Positions 35,442 to 44,201 of a stretch of 64,000 bases of DNA are shown in pieces. The DNA comes from Anaerocolumna xylanovorans DSM 12503 (lineage in GTDB: Bacteria > Bacillota > Clostridia > Lachnospirales > Lachnospiraceae). Both the position numbers and the translations under genes were made by a program. Position 1 is the first letter of the stretch, and each line of letters begins with the position of its first letter. A model generated the notes under the pieces. It was not told where the DNA came from. It searched no databases and saw only the letters and a program-made list of their open reading frames with translations. The stretch spans positions 29,406 to 93,405 of the forward strand of contig NZ_FRFD01000010.1 in assembly GCF_900143645.1 (NCBI RefSeq), in the 5' to 3' direction.

Positions 35442-38400
35442 TTATACAAAGTAGGCAATAAGCTTCCTCATGCTGCCCTCTCTGATTCTTCCGGCAGTCT
35501 CTCCTAGGATACTGCTTCCTTCTATCCTCTCCCCATCCTCTGTTATGATATGGGATATCACTGCTCTGTCTTTGCCGTAAGTAGGCTTTCCAGCAGGATT
35601 CTTATAAGTAATCGTGCAGCCTGATAAAAAGGTAAAGGAAACCTCCTTTTTCTCATTAAAAAACCAGGCAGGGAGTTTTGGCTCCAAATGCAGTGCCAAT
35701 CCCTCTTTTTCCTGCGTAAATACTCTGCTGCCGATAAACATCTGGCTCCACATGGATAAAATCTCTGTTGTAGAACCGCTTAACCTTGCTACATATCCTC
35801 TTCCATGAATCTCCTTGTTGGGATTCTCTGAAGAAGCCAGGAAAGAGGAGTTCTCTAATATGCTTCTTCCGTACATTTCAGGCGGCAGAAATGGAATCAG
35901 GGTGTTCTTTATATCCTCATAGAACCTCTCCCATAGGCCTGCTTTTTGCATACCGTATAAATATTTGTACTCCATATGAAGGAAGATACTTTCTCTTTCC
36001 AGCCAGCCGGGGGTAAAAGCTCTGATTCTTCCGTTTTCCATAGAGATATTCTCCAGGGACTCACTGGTCTTATACATGTTAAGCTTCTTATCATAGATGC
36101 CGCTTTCCTTCACCTTCTGATAAAGTGCCTCCGCTTCCTCCTCACATTCTTCTGAGGCCAGATACCTTGCCGGACCTTCCAGGAAGAAAGGAAGCATGAC
36201 CGCCTGAAAGCTTTCGGCTCTGCCGGCCGGAAGTCCGTAAGGCGTTATAATTTCTTCACCGTCCTGTGTTTTCAAAGCGGTATAGGAATCTGCGTGATAA
36301 GTAAAATACGTAGGCATCATACCATTTCCGAAACTTTTTGCCTTCTCTATGCCTTTCTTTACTACTTTTAAGAAACTTTCTATAATGGAAGCCGCATCTT
36401 TTGCAGCCATAAGGATTTCCCCGCCATCCAGTTCAAAGCGGACTCTGTCCCTAAAGCCTTCCCGTAATGAGCTGGCCTTATCCCAATATTCAAACTGGCC
36501 TATACTTCCACTTTCAAGCTTATCTACCAGTTCTTTTGTTTTGATGAAAAGGTCATATACCTCTGCCGGAAGGGAAACCTGACTTTTTAAAGGCAATGCC
36601 CCTAAGACAAATTCCAGCATCCTCTTTAATTCAAGAGTCTCCGGCATACCGCTTCCAAATAATCCGGGCAGCCCGTTCATGGCATCATTCCAGCCGGGCT
36701 TTCCTCCCTCCATTTCAACTCCCATACCTTCCGGATCAAGGGTTACAAACTTAATCAGGGAAAGGTTCAAAAGCTTTGCCATCAGGGTAGTTGTTACATA
36801 TTCGCCGCTCTTATCTTTAAGCCAATTGGTTCCTTTTTTGACAAAGTCCGTCCTTTTTTCCTTTTCATTATCATGAACCAGGGCACCATACTGTCTTAAC
36901 CCGACTTTTGTTATTACGTATTTTTCGCTGCGGGGAAGAACCCTTGCGGGACTGTCATAATAACGGTAGGCCTTATCCTCAAACAGAAGAGCTTCCTTTT
37001 TCTCGGGATATATCTTTAAATAATTCTCAATTAAGTCCAGATTGTAGTCCCAATGGTCGCTCCAATAGCCTTCGCCAAAGCCTGCTTCAATGTTTTGTCT
37101 GCAATATGCCAAAAGCTCAGTCAGGAAATCATCCTCCGATACCGTAAGCTCTATTAAGTAGCGTGCCAAAGTACCTGCTATCTTACCGGGTGTAAACGGG
37201 TTCTTCGCTGTCTCAAGAAGCACCTGCCATTCCTTTGGTGCCGCCTTCTTTAGGAAATCCTCTGCTTTTTCAAGCTCTTCCTCTTTTATCTGGAAGGTGG
37301 AGGGCCTTACCTCCAGGGGATTGTAGCCGTCTATCTGGATCAGCTGATAAAAGGTCTTTATATTAAAGTCGCCTACTTCCTTATGAAAGAGCAGATCATT
37401 TCTCCGGTTCTGGTTTACATCCCGGAAGTTTCCGTTTCCCTGGGAATAATATTCTCCGTTGATGGAAAAGAAATTATAATCCCTCTCCGGGTCTCCATGC
37501 TTTCTGCTAAAGAGATGGATAACCGACTTCTTATCATCTTTTCCGAACACAAAAGGATATCCCCCTCTTAGGAAATTATCCAAATAACTGTATTCTATAT
37601 AACTGTCAAATAAAGGCACGCCTGTTACCGTTCTTACATCCTTTGTAAGCTCTTCACAACATTCATCTGCCAGAATCTCCTTTTGTTCAAAGAAACCTTC
37701 TTCCTTTATTTTAGCAAGCTTGCCGTTTATCTGGTCTGTCGTCTGGGCAAATCCTATCATAGTATGGAAAGTAAAGCTTTCTCCTATTGCAAGCTTTTTC
37801 TTTAAAGGGGTAAACCCGCAGGGCATCTTATTGGCAAAGCATTGTTCCTCCCCAAGCACTCCTTCTACTCCTTCTTCATAAAACCGAACCGGCTGCATAA
37901 AGGTAGTATCATAGGAAAAGATAGCTTCTGCATCGTAGATTACCGGAACAACCTCTCCTCCTGCGACCGTAAGGTAATAATAGCCGCCTTCCACCTCTGA
38001 AACCTCCGCAGAATCATCACTGGAGGAGCGCATGGAATAATAAGGTACATTATTCCCGATATTCTTTATATCGGACCAGCTCTTTAACAGGTTGGACATT
38101 TCCTTGTACTCGCTGTTCTTCATGCCATAGGGTATAATCTTAGGCAATCCGTCTAAAACCTCTAATTCTTGCTCTTTTTGTGAAAGGTTGGTAATCTCCA
38201 CCTTTCGCACCAGAGCTCCGATGTCCTCCAAAGGAAGAACGTAATATTTTATATGGATTTTCAGCTCCTGCTCATCATCTGTTTCTTCTATCTCAAAGCT
38301 GTTCTGGTGAATCCAGAACTTACGCTTTGCCTTTGTTATGCCGGAAAAGAAAGGCTCATATACAGTACTTCCTTTTCGTATAAAGGTACGGAAACCTTTT

Positions 38401-38624
38401 ATTGCCGTATTTTCATAAGCTGTATTGGCTGGATTAAATTCCATAATGGCATTATTCTTGTGATGTATTCCAAAGCTGTTTACTCCCTGTCCTCTGTTGG
38501 TATAATAGACCCACATGGGGATACCCTTGATACCGGCCAGCCCGGGAAGAAAACTCGAAAATGGAGGAAGTCTGTGATAATCTTCCAGAACATAGGCATT
38601 CCCGTCCAGATAATAGTTTTTCAT
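35442..38624 (-). CDS. Large inverting beta-glucan phosphorylase (GH94/GH149/GH161 clan)
   Basis: 1060 residues. The N-terminal beta-sandwich (about 1-300; SFLPGLAGIKGIPMWVYY, NRGQGVNSFG) is followed by an (alpha/alpha)6 barrel in which NFRDVNQNRRND, SDHWDYNLDLIENYL and WNDAMNGLPGLFGSG are conserved-looking active-site regions. Size and these motifs fit GH161 beta-1,3-glucan phosphorylase or GH94 1,2-beta-oligoglucan phosphorylase better than cellobiose phosphorylase (about 800 residues); I cannot choose between them. It would release glucose 1-phosphate from imported oligoglucans in the cytoplasm. First gene of the operon with GH30. Confidence 0.85.
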   Translation of the reverse strand: MKNYYLDGNAYVLEDYHRLPPFSSFLPGLAGIKGIPMWVYYTNRGQGVNSFGIHHKNNAIMEFNPANTAYENTAIKGFRTFIRKGSTVYEPFFSGITKAKRKFWIHQNSFEIEETDDEQELKIHIKYYVLPLEDIGALVRKVEITNLSQKEQELEVLDGLPKIIPYGMKNSEYKEMSNLLKSWSDIKNIGNNVPYYSMRSSSDDSAEVSEVEGGYYYLTVAGGEVVPVIYDAEAIFSYDTTFMQPVRFYEEGVEGVLGEEQCFANKMPCGFTPLKKKLAIGESFTFHTMIGFAQTTDQINGKLAKIKEEGFFEQKEILADECCEELTKDVRTVTGVPLFDSYIEYSYLDNFLRGGYPFVFGKDDKKSVIHLFSRKHGDPERDYNFFSINGEYYSQGNGNFRDVNQNRRNDLLFHKEVGDFNIKTFYQLIQIDGYNPLEVRPSTFQIKEEELEKAEDFLKKAAPKEWQVLLETAKNPFTPGKIAGTLARYLIELTVSEDDFLTELLAYCRQNIEAGFGEGYWSDHWDYNLDLIENYLKIYPEKKEALLFEDKAYRYYDSPARVLPRSEKYVITKVGLRQYGALVHDNEKEKRTDFVKKGTNWLKDKSGEYVTTTLMAKLLNLSLIKFVTLDPEGMGVEMEGGKPGWNDAMNGLPGLFGSGMPETLELKRMLEFVLGALPLKSQVSLPAEVYDLFIKTKELVDKLESGSIGQFEYWDKASSLREGFRDRVRFELDGGEILMAAKDAASIIESFLKVVKKGIEKAKSFGNGMMPTYFTYHADSYTALKTQDGEEIITPYGLPAGRAESFQAVMLPFFLEGPARYLASEECEEEAEALYQKVKESGIYDKKLNMYKTSESLENISMENGRIRAFTPGWLERESIFLHMEYKYLYGMQKAGLWERFYEDIKNTLIPFLPPEMYGRSILENSSFLASSENPNKEIHGRGYVARLSGSTTEILSMWSQMFIGSRVFTQEKEGLALHLEPKLPAWFFNEKKEVSFTFLSGCTITYKNPAGKPTYGKDRAVISHIITEDGERIEGSSILGETAGRIREGSMRKLIAYFV

Positions 38625-38677
38625 GTAAGTTCCTTTCCTTTCCCTTTATGATGCATTAAATTTTATACATTAATATA

Positions 38678-38706
38678 ATTATAGTATGCTTTCTTATGAA
38701 AGGCAA
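38678..38706 (-). promoter_or_regulatory. Promoter of the beta-glucan phosphorylase operon
   Basis: On the minus strand TTGCCT (38701-38706), a 17-nt spacer and TATAAT (38678-38683), about 55 nt upstream of the start codon. The rest of the gap to 38917 is AT-rich and includes AAAACGTTTT near 38877, a weak cre-like palindrome. Confidence 0.6.
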
Positions 38707-38917
38707 TAATAAAAACATTTTTATGTCAATATTTACACCATATTTTTGATGTAGTTCGCGCATTATAAATCATCTTCGTGCATTTATAGTGCATTTCATT
38801 CATGTATTAGGCTTTTGTATACCATTTAGCAGTATAACAAGAACATATTTCCTCATTATTCCACTTAATTTTATTAAAAACGTTTTCTATAGCTGTGATT
38901 ATTTCTTTTTTGATTGA

Positions 38918-39376
38918 CATCTCTGCCAGGGTCTTACCGGCTATACTCCCTTTCTGACAGGCCTGGCCATAGGTGCTTTTGGCCTGATGCAGGCTATTTT
39001 CCAGATTCCCTTTGGCATACTAATCCTCGCCCGCACCTTACAGGGAAGCGGAGCGATTATCGGCGTCGGCTATTCCTGAGTCGCAGGCATGGCAGAAGGC
39101 CGCCACCGTGCCAAAACATTAAGTATTCTCGGCGCCTTCACCTCTCCAGCCGCAGCACTTGCCTTTGCAATCGGCCCTTTACTGCGTGGTACCGGTAATG
39201 GTATTTTCAACTCCTTTCAGTATATCGGCAGCTTTGCCGGTGCTGTTGTAACAGGGGCTGTATGGGGAGTGTCCGAAAGACTGTCATGGCTGCTGCTTAT
39301 TGGTGTCAGCTGTATTGGTATATTTTTAGCAGCTGTCGATACTAAGAAAAATTCATTTCAGAAAGCGAAGGTGTAA
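38918..39376 (+). pseudogene. MFS efflux transporter remnant
   Basis: In one frame it reads LTGYTPFLTGLAIGAFGLMQ, FQIPFGI, then LARTLQGSGAIIGVGYS, a TGA stop at 39077, AGMAEGRHRAKTLSILGAF, and finally a C-terminal helix pair ending in AAVDTKKNSFQ. These match separate parts of a drug-exporter MFS protein: helices 2-3, 4, 5 and the end. The N-terminus, the stretch between FGI and LAR, and most of the middle are missing, while the frame is kept. It is therefore an internally deleted, stop-containing pseudogene. A TetR-like remnant begins at its stop codon. Confidence 0.75.
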
Positions 39377-39736
39377 TGTTGAAAGATAGAATTTTAGATA
39401 CCGTAGTACAGCTTATCCAACGGTACGGTCTGAAAAAGTTCACAGTAGATGAAGTGGCAGGAAATTGAGAACCTGAAACAGTTCAAGCTGTCCGCACTGA
39501 AAGATTTATTAGAGCAGGGTGCCCAGGAAGGAATTATAAAGAAAGAGGTCCATTTCGGGGTTTTATCTGCTATGCTGGAAAGAATCAGTGATATGTTTAC
39601 TGACTATGATTTTTTAATAGAGAATGGTTTAAAAGCCTCCCAAGCCATGGAGGAGGCCCTTAACATTATTTTTAAAGGAATTAAGCTGCAATTTTCAGCC
39701 TGGATTTTTTTTAATCTCATGATAGCGCGGTTATAA
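39376..39736 (+). pseudogene. TetR-family regulator remnant
   Basis: The ATG at 39376 overlaps the end of the MFS remnant and encodes 30 residues of a TetR N-terminus (MLKDRILDTVVQLIQRYG, KKFTVDEVAGN) before TGA at 39466. A different frame from about 39449 to 39736 encodes a TetR-like C-terminal half (NLKQFKLSALKDLLEQGAQE, FDFLIENGLKAS-like end). The recognition helix and following region are deleted at the junction. With the MFS remnant it is a dead regulator-pump pair. Confidence 0.7.
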
Positions 39737-39776
39737 AAAACTGGCTGCCGATAAGTATTGCTGCCCGGCAGCCAGC
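39735..39776 (-). terminator. Terminator after fprA
   Basis: CTGGCTGCCG pairs with CGGCAGCCAG and TTTTTT follows on the minus strand. It lies about 75 nt past the flavoprotein stop and inside the tail of the TetR remnant region. Confidence 0.8.
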
Positions 39777-39846
39777 TTTCCACCTCCATGTAGCTTAACA
39801 GCTCATTTTCTGCTGCTTAGGCTGACATATTGCAATGTGCTTTATC

Positions 39847-41073
39847 TTACTTATTCTTTACGGCTTCTTTTACCTGCTTTACAAGTTCCTTTATCTGCAC
39901 CTCAATTTTTTGCAAATCTTCTTCCCCCGGTGTTCCTGCGAATTCAACGGGTTCTAAGAACTCCCAGCCCATATTAAGCCTTGTGGTAATATCCGCTAAT
40001 TCTCTTTCCGCTCCGCCTGACCATCCGTAAGAACCGAAACGGAATACCTTGCGGTTTAATACCTTCTTCTTTCCTAATTCCTCCAGTGCGGCACTCATTG
40101 GCGGAAACATCTTAAATTCATAGGTGGGCATGGCAAGAATAATTCCTGTTGCGGTCCAGGCCGAGGCTAATACCGTTCCCCAGGAATCTTCCGGTACTCT
40201 ATGAACATGTACTGTAATATCTTCTTTCTCAAGTACTTTAAGAGCATGTTTTACCGCAAGCTCCGTCATCCCATACATGGAACCCCAGATAAATGCAATC
40301 TCTTCTCTGGCCGGTCCTTTCTGATAATCGGCATAAGCCTCATAGGCATCAATTATTGCTTTTGTATCCTTCCAGATCAGTCCGTGTCCCGGTGCTATAA
40401 GTTTTGCTGGAATTTCCCTGACTTTCTTGATGGCTGTCTTAACCTGCGGAGAGAAGGTTGCTACAATATTAGAATAATACCTTAAGGTCTCTTTCTCATA
40501 TTCTTTTAATTCCTCCGCGCTGAATTCCTCCGCATAGATTCTTCCATCGCATTTTCCAAAGGAACCAAAAGCATCACAAGGGAACAAAACGCCCGTTGAC
40601 TGGTCAAAGGTTGCAATGGTATCCGGCCAATGAACATTGGGAATCTCCGCAAAGCTTAAAACATGTCCCTCTCCCAAATCAAAGGAATCCTTATCTCCTA
40701 CTACCGTGATATTATCCGTCAGACCATAGAACGCTCCTAAGAGTTCTTTTCCCTTCTTACTGCAAAGAATCTGAAAGTCACTGTTTATCTTTTTGAATGC
40801 TTCTATCCAGCCGGAATGGTCCGGTTCTACGTGATTTACAACAAGATATTTAATAGAGGATGGTTCAATATCCATCTCCTTAAGCAGGGAGAAAAGGCTC
40901 TCCGGAACTCCGTCCCAGCCGCACACGCCGTCTACTATGGCAGTCTTTTCTCCCTTTATGATATATGAATTTAAGGTAACACCATTTGGCATTTCCCATA
41001 AGCCTTCAAACAATATATTTTCCACATCAATGGACAGTTGATAGGTTCCTGCTGCTATTTCTGTTATTTTCAT
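39847..41073 (-). CDS. fprA: Flavodiiron protein (A-type flavoprotein)
   Basis: 408 residues from the ATG at 41073; an ATG 12 nt upstream is an alternative, and neither has a strong ribosome binding site (GGGT only). The N-terminal metallo-beta-lactamase-like diiron domain (1-250) has NHVEPDHSGW and APGHGLIW; the C-terminal flavodoxin domain (255-400) has FIWGSMYGMTE and FGSYGWSGGAERE. It reduces O2 to water, or NO, with electrons from rubredoxin, which is encoded 2.8 kb away. Its 5' flank is the longest copy of the dispersed structured repeat. Confidence 0.94.
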   Translation of the reverse strand: MKITEIAAGTYQLSIDVENILFEGLWEMPNGVTLNSYIIKGEKTAIVDGVCGWDGVPESLFSLLKEMDIEPSSIKYLVVNHVEPDHSGWIEAFKKINSDFQILCSKKGKELLGAFYGLTDNITVVGDKDSFDLGEGHVLSFAEIPNVHWPDTIATFDQSTGVLFPCDAFGSFGKCDGRIYAEEFSAEELKEYEKETLRYYSNIVATFSPQVKTAIKKVREIPAKLIAPGHGLIWKDTKAIIDAYEAYADYQKGPAREEIAFIWGSMYGMTELAVKHALKVLEKEDITVHVHRVPEDSWGTVLASAWTATGIILAMPTYEFKMFPPMSAALEELGKKKVLNRKVFRFGSYGWSGGAERELADITTRLNMGWEFLEPVEFAGTPGEEDLQKIEVQIKELVKQVKEAVKNK

Positions 41074-41350
41074 TTTTATACCCATTGCATACCGCAGGCA
41101 TGCCTGCGGTACTGCCGCAAATAAAAAGGTTGAAAGAATCGTATTGCGGCATCCTTTCTATCATTTATATTTTCTTTCAACCTTGGCTCCCATGCATATC
41201 GCAAGCTGGCCAGTAGATTGCTTGCACTCTGCACGATACTGCATAAATAAGGGGGTGTGAAAAATACACCGTATTTTTCATACTTGGCTCCCATCTGCGT
41301 GCTTTAGCACGCGTACAAAATCAGGGGGAGTGAAAGTTTATCTTTCACTC
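41074..41350. repeat. Dispersed structured repeat, copy 1 (units A, B and partial B)
   Basis: Unit A (41080-41181): hairpin 41090-41111 (22-nt perfect palindrome), then TGCCGCAA (41113), GTTGAAAG (41129), TTGCGGCA (41144) and CTTTCAAC (41174). The first pairs with the third and the second with the fourth, an interleaved pseudoknot order. Unit B (41182-41283): GGCTCCC, a variable stem bounded by TATCG/CGATA, GCATAAATAAGGGGG, and a terminal hairpin. A shortened B unit (41284-41348) has CTCCC/GGGAG around a GCGTGC stem. The rest of the gap to 41590 is AT-rich and holds no gene. Confidence 0.8.
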
Positions 41351-41590
41351 TTTCCTCCTTCTTTCATCCTAGGAACATTTTAGCTTTAAAGTACCGGATA
41401 GTCAACTGTTAAAGAAGCCTATTGCGTTACTGAATCTTGAAAATCACTTTTCTTATTTACATATTTCATAAAAAATGCTATAGTATAGTATATCATTTTA
41501 ATTGTATACAATCAAATACATAATTTTATTAAATTTAAGCTATTATATAAACAAATTGTACAATACTTAACACGAAAGAAGGTACGTAGC

Positions 41591-41851
41591 ATGAAGCATG
41601 TTATTATGTTTGAGACAAGTTGGTGCCCCCACTGCCGAAGAGCACACTCCTTTTTGGAGGAATTATTCCACGAAAATCCTGCTTACAAGGATATCGAAAT
41701 TCAATTTATTGACGAGGAGCTGCATCCTGATATTGCGAACAAATACGATTATTTTTATGTTCCCACTTTTTATGTGGATTCCGATAAGTTCCATGAAGGA
41801 GTTCCCTCAAAGGATGCCATCAGGCAGGTTCTGGACGCTGCACTCGCTTAA
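41591..41851 (+). CDS. Glutaredoxin/thioredoxin-fold protein with CPHC motif
   Basis: 86 residues with the redox motif SWCPHCRRA at residues 10-18 and the cis-proline segment YVPTFYVDSDKF. CPHC is the DsbA-type pair in a glutaredoxin-sized protein with no signal peptide, so it acts in the cytoplasm. GAAAGAAGG precedes the ATG. It stands alone and may supply thiol electrons during oxidative stress, given its position among the redox genes. Confidence 0.88.
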   Translation: MKHVIMFETSWCPHCRRAHSFLEELFHENPAYKDIEIQFIDEELHPDIANKYDYFYVPTFYVDSDKFHEGVPSKDAIRQVLDAALA

Positions 41852-41916
41852 AGGTGTACGAGCAGTTTAGAGGACTATGAATCCTTTTAAAACTCCTGGT
41901 CAATTGATATACTACC

Positions 41917-41948
41917 CAAAAAAGATTGCCCCAACCGGCAATCTTTTC
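41917..41948. terminator. Bidirectional terminator
   Basis: AAAGATTGCC / GGCAATCTTT with a 6-nt loop and flanking A- and T-runs, between the convergent glutaredoxin-like and Crp-family genes. Confidence 0.85.
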
Positions 41949-41964
41949 TCTTTTCTTCTTTATG

Positions 41965-42642
41965 CTAAGGGACCAGTCCCCTTAATTTCTTTTTATCAAT
42001 TACTTTGACACCGCCTCTGTACAGTTCTACTATTCCTTCTTCTGCAAAATATTTCATCATCCTGGAGACCACTTCCCTGGCACTGCCCACATATTTTGCT
42101 ATCTGCTCATGAGTAAGTTCTATGGTATCAGACCCGCTCCTTGCCGTTTCGTCCAGAAGAAAGATGGCAAGCCTCTTATCAAAGCTCATAAACAGAATCT
42201 GCTCCATTGCCCACATAACCTCTGAAAACGCATCTATAATCAGCTTATTGGTAAAATTATCGGCATAAATATTTTTTAAACATACCTGCTGATAGGCAGA
42301 AGCATCTACTAAAAGCACTTCACTGTCACACTCTGCGTCGATGTGCACATCAAACGTAATGTTTTCCAATATACAAGAGGCAGACAGGATGCAGATATTG
42401 TCATCCCTCAGCCGGAATAATGTGACTTCCTTTCCTTCCTCTGAAAGGATATAGACCCTAAGTTCCCCCTTTTTAATTAACAGGATTCCGATGCAGTCAT
42501 TACTGCCGCTGTGCACTCTGGCTCCCTTTTCATATTGCACCGGAAAAGTACTGTTTAATATGCGGCTTTTTTCTCCCTCATTTAACTTATCCCAAAAAGC
42601 AAAGGCGTGGGATATGTAATTTACATCCTGTTTATTTAACAT
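41965..42642 (-). CDS. Crp/Fnr-family transcriptional regulator
   Basis: 225 residues from the ATG at 42642 (GAGGT upstream). A cyclic-nucleotide-binding-like beta-barrel (about 20-120) is followed by a dimer helix and a winged helix-turn-helix (about 160-215; LTHEQIAKYVGSAREVVSRMM). No N-terminal Cys cluster of the FNR type; a few internal Cys might respond to redox. It may control the neighbouring oxygen-defence genes, as such regulators often do in clostridia; this is inferred from position only. Confidence 0.9.
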   Translation of the reverse strand: MLNKQDVNYISHAFAFWDKLNEGEKSRILNSTFPVQYEKGARVHSGSNDCIGILLIKKGELRVYILSEEGKEVTLFRLRDDNICILSASCILENITFDVHIDAECDSEVLLVDASAYQQVCLKNIYADNFTNKLIIDAFSEVMWAMEQILFMSFDKRLAIFLLDETARSGSDTIELTHEQIAKYVGSAREVVSRMMKYFAEEGIVELYRGGVKVIDKKKLRGLVP

Positions 42643-42765
42643 ACTTACCTCATTTCCTGCTTCTATATGCAAAAATAATCTTATCTATACTAATATTTTC
42701 ATAAAAATACCGGAAAGTCAATCCCATCTTACCTATTCATTATACTACAAAAGTGCATATAAAAT

Positions 42766-42798
42766 ACCGGCCGTTTCGTCTTTATACGAAAGGCCGGT
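42766..42798 (-). terminator. Terminator after desulfoferrodoxin
   Basis: ACCGGCC / GGCCGGT enclosing a TTTCGT/ACGAAA stem, 15 nt past the stop codon on the minus strand; only a short T-rich tail follows. Confidence 0.7.
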
Positions 42799-42813
42799 CT
42801 AATGAAAACTTTA

Positions 42814-43197
42814 TTATATTTCTGTTTTCCAAAGTCCGTGAAGATTGCAGTATTCATATGCCGCAACCGGTTCTTCATCCGATAATACAAAAACAGCTTC
42901 CGGTTTCTCACCAGGGTTTAAGAAACGTGCCTGTAAACCCTTTGTTGTCTCCAGATAAATCCATTGAATAAAATGCTCCGCCGTCATGGGATGCTCTACA
43001 CTTCCGACACTAACCGTTACTGTATTACCCTCCCTTTCTACAACAGGAAGATGTTTTTCCGTAGCCGCTTCCGTTGTATTGGCTATCAATTCCTGCATTA
43101 CTTCACCGCAGCAGGTTAAAGGCGCACCTGACTCATGAAAAAATGTCACTATATTTCCACAGTGCTTACATTTAAAAAATCTTGGTTCCTTTTTCAT
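42814..43197 (-). CDS. dfx: Desulfoferrodoxin (superoxide reductase, 2Fe type)
   Basis: 127 residues from the ATG at 43197; the upstream in-frame TTG directly abuts AAAGG and is rejected. The N-terminal desulforedoxin-like centre has FFKCKHCGN and LTCCGEVM (four Cys). The C-terminal catalytic site has EKHLPVV, HPMTAEHFIQW and CNLHGLW, giving the four His and one Cys that bind the active iron. It reduces superoxide to peroxide without producing O2. It lies 43 nt after rubrerythrin, probably in one mRNA. Confidence 0.95.
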   Translation of the reverse strand: MKKEPRFFKCKHCGNIVTFFHESGAPLTCCGEVMQELIANTTEAATEKHLPVVEREGNTVTVSVGSVEHPMTAEHFIQWIYLETTKGLQARFLNPGEKPEAVFVLSDEEPVAAYEYCNLHGLWKTEI

Positions 43198-43240
43198 ATA
43201 ATCCAACCTTTCTGCCCATCAGGCACATAACAGATGCTGT

Positions 43241-43780
43241 TTAATAATTGGTTGCCAACACTTTAAAATAAGCCTGGGGATGTTCACAGACGGGACATTT
43301 CTCCGGTGCATTTTTGCCGATATGTATATGTCCGCAATTGGCACACTGCCAAACGGTATCTCCATCTTTTGAAAATACCAGACCATTTTCAAGATTGGCT
43401 AAAAGCTTTTTATATCTTTCTTCATGTTCCTTTTCAATTTTTGCTACGCTTTCAAATAACCAGGCTACACGGTCAAAGCCTTCTTCTTTTGCTTCCTTTG
43501 CAAATTCCGCATACATCTGGGTCCACTCGTAATTCTCACCGGAAGCGGCATCTGCAAGGTTTTCCTTTGTATCCGGCATACCGTCATGAAGCAGCTTAAA
43601 CCAAATCTTAGCATGCTCCTTTTCATTATTGGCTGTTTCTAAAAAGAGTTCTGCAATTTGTTCATAGCCTTCCTTTTTTGCCTTGGATGCATAATAAGTA
43701 TACTTATTTCTTGCTTCTGATTCTCCTGCAAAGGCAGCTCTTAAATTTGCTTCTGTTTTTGTTCCTTTTAATTCTTTCAT
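43241..43780 (-). CDS. rbr: Rubrerythrin
   Basis: 179 residues. The diiron ferritin-like domain (1-140) has AFAGESEARNKY, ANNEKEHAK and KIEKEHEERY as ligand-bearing helices. The C-terminal rubredoxin domain has WQCANCGHIH and CPVCEHPQAYF. It is an NADH-linked peroxidase using rubredoxin as donor. AAAAGGAG precedes the ATG. It begins only about 25 nt after the terminator of the rubredoxin gene, so readthrough or a promoter over that hairpin is implied. Confidence 0.96.
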   Translation of the reverse strand: MKELKGTKTEANLRAAFAGESEARNKYTYYASKAKKEGYEQIAELFLETANNEKEHAKIWFKLLHDGMPDTKENLADAASGENYEWTQMYAEFAKEAKEEGFDRVAWLFESVAKIEKEHEERYKKLLANLENGLVFSKDGDTVWQCANCGHIHIGKNAPEKCPVCEHPQAYFKVLATNY

Positions 43781-43804
43781 TCGCTTCTCCTTTTCCTCTC
43801 ATTG

Positions 43805-43843
43805 AAAAAAGAGCACGTACTTGTAGAAAGCAAGGGCTCTTTT
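43805..43843 (-). terminator. Terminator between rubredoxin and rubrerythrin genes
   Basis: AAAAGAGC / GCTCTTTT with an inner CTTG/CAAG pairing, T-run on the minus strand. Downstream rbr starts 25 nt later. Confidence 0.8.
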
Positions 43844-43855
43844 AATTATATCAAT

Positions 43856-44011
43856 TTAGTTAATCGGTGTAAATGAGTCTTTGCTTAAACCACATACAGG
43901 GCATACCCAATCTTCGGGAACATCCTCCCATGCAGTTCCGGGTGCAATACCGCCATCGGGATCGCCTGTCTCTGGATCGTAAATATAACCGCAAGGGCAC
44001 TCGTACTTCAT
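43856..44011 (-). CDS. Rubredoxin with a CxC first knuckle
   Basis: 51 residues from the ATG at 44011 (AAGGAGGTG upstream; a longer reading starts inside the repeat and is rejected). The protein starts MKYECPCGYIYDPETG and ends with PEDWVCPVCGLSKDSF, so it is a one-iron electron carrier. The second iron-binding pair is the normal CPVCG, but the first is CPCG, one residue shorter than the usual CxxCG. It would pass electrons to FprA and rubrerythrin. The short knuckle is seen directly in the DNA (TGC CCT TGC GGT). Confidence 0.93.
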   Translation of the reverse strand: MKYECPCGYIYDPETGDPDGGIAPGTAWEDVPEDWVCPVCGLSKDSFTPIN

Positions 44012-44044
44012 GTAAAACACCTCCTTAAATTCATTTTCTTTTAT

Positions 44045-44144
44045 ACTTGACTCCCATGTATATCGCAAACAAGTAGATTGTTTGCAATCTACACGATATT
44101 GCATAAATAAGGAGGTGTGAAAAATGTATTGTATTTTTCACACT
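44045..44144. repeat. Dispersed structured repeat, copy 2 (unit B)
   Basis: Unit B only: GACTCCC (44049), stem TATCG/CGATA, inside it GCAAAC/GTTTGC interleaved with GTAGATT/AATCTAC, then GCATAAATAAGGAGG and a terminal hairpin (44115-44143). CTCC pairs with GGAG here where other copies have CTCCC with GGGGG. It lies 34 nt upstream of the rubredoxin start. The remaining gap to 44201 is AT-rich without a gene. Confidence 0.8.
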
Positions 44145-44201
44145 TTGTCCTTATAAAACACTTAAATTATAGCATAAAATAAAATCTATTACAACCTTGA
44201 C

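Noticed and set aside
41074..41350. Insertion sequence or MITE with target duplication
   Set aside because: No flanking direct repeats or transposase fragment could be found; the covarying pairs favour a structured RNA or repeat, though mobility is not excluded.
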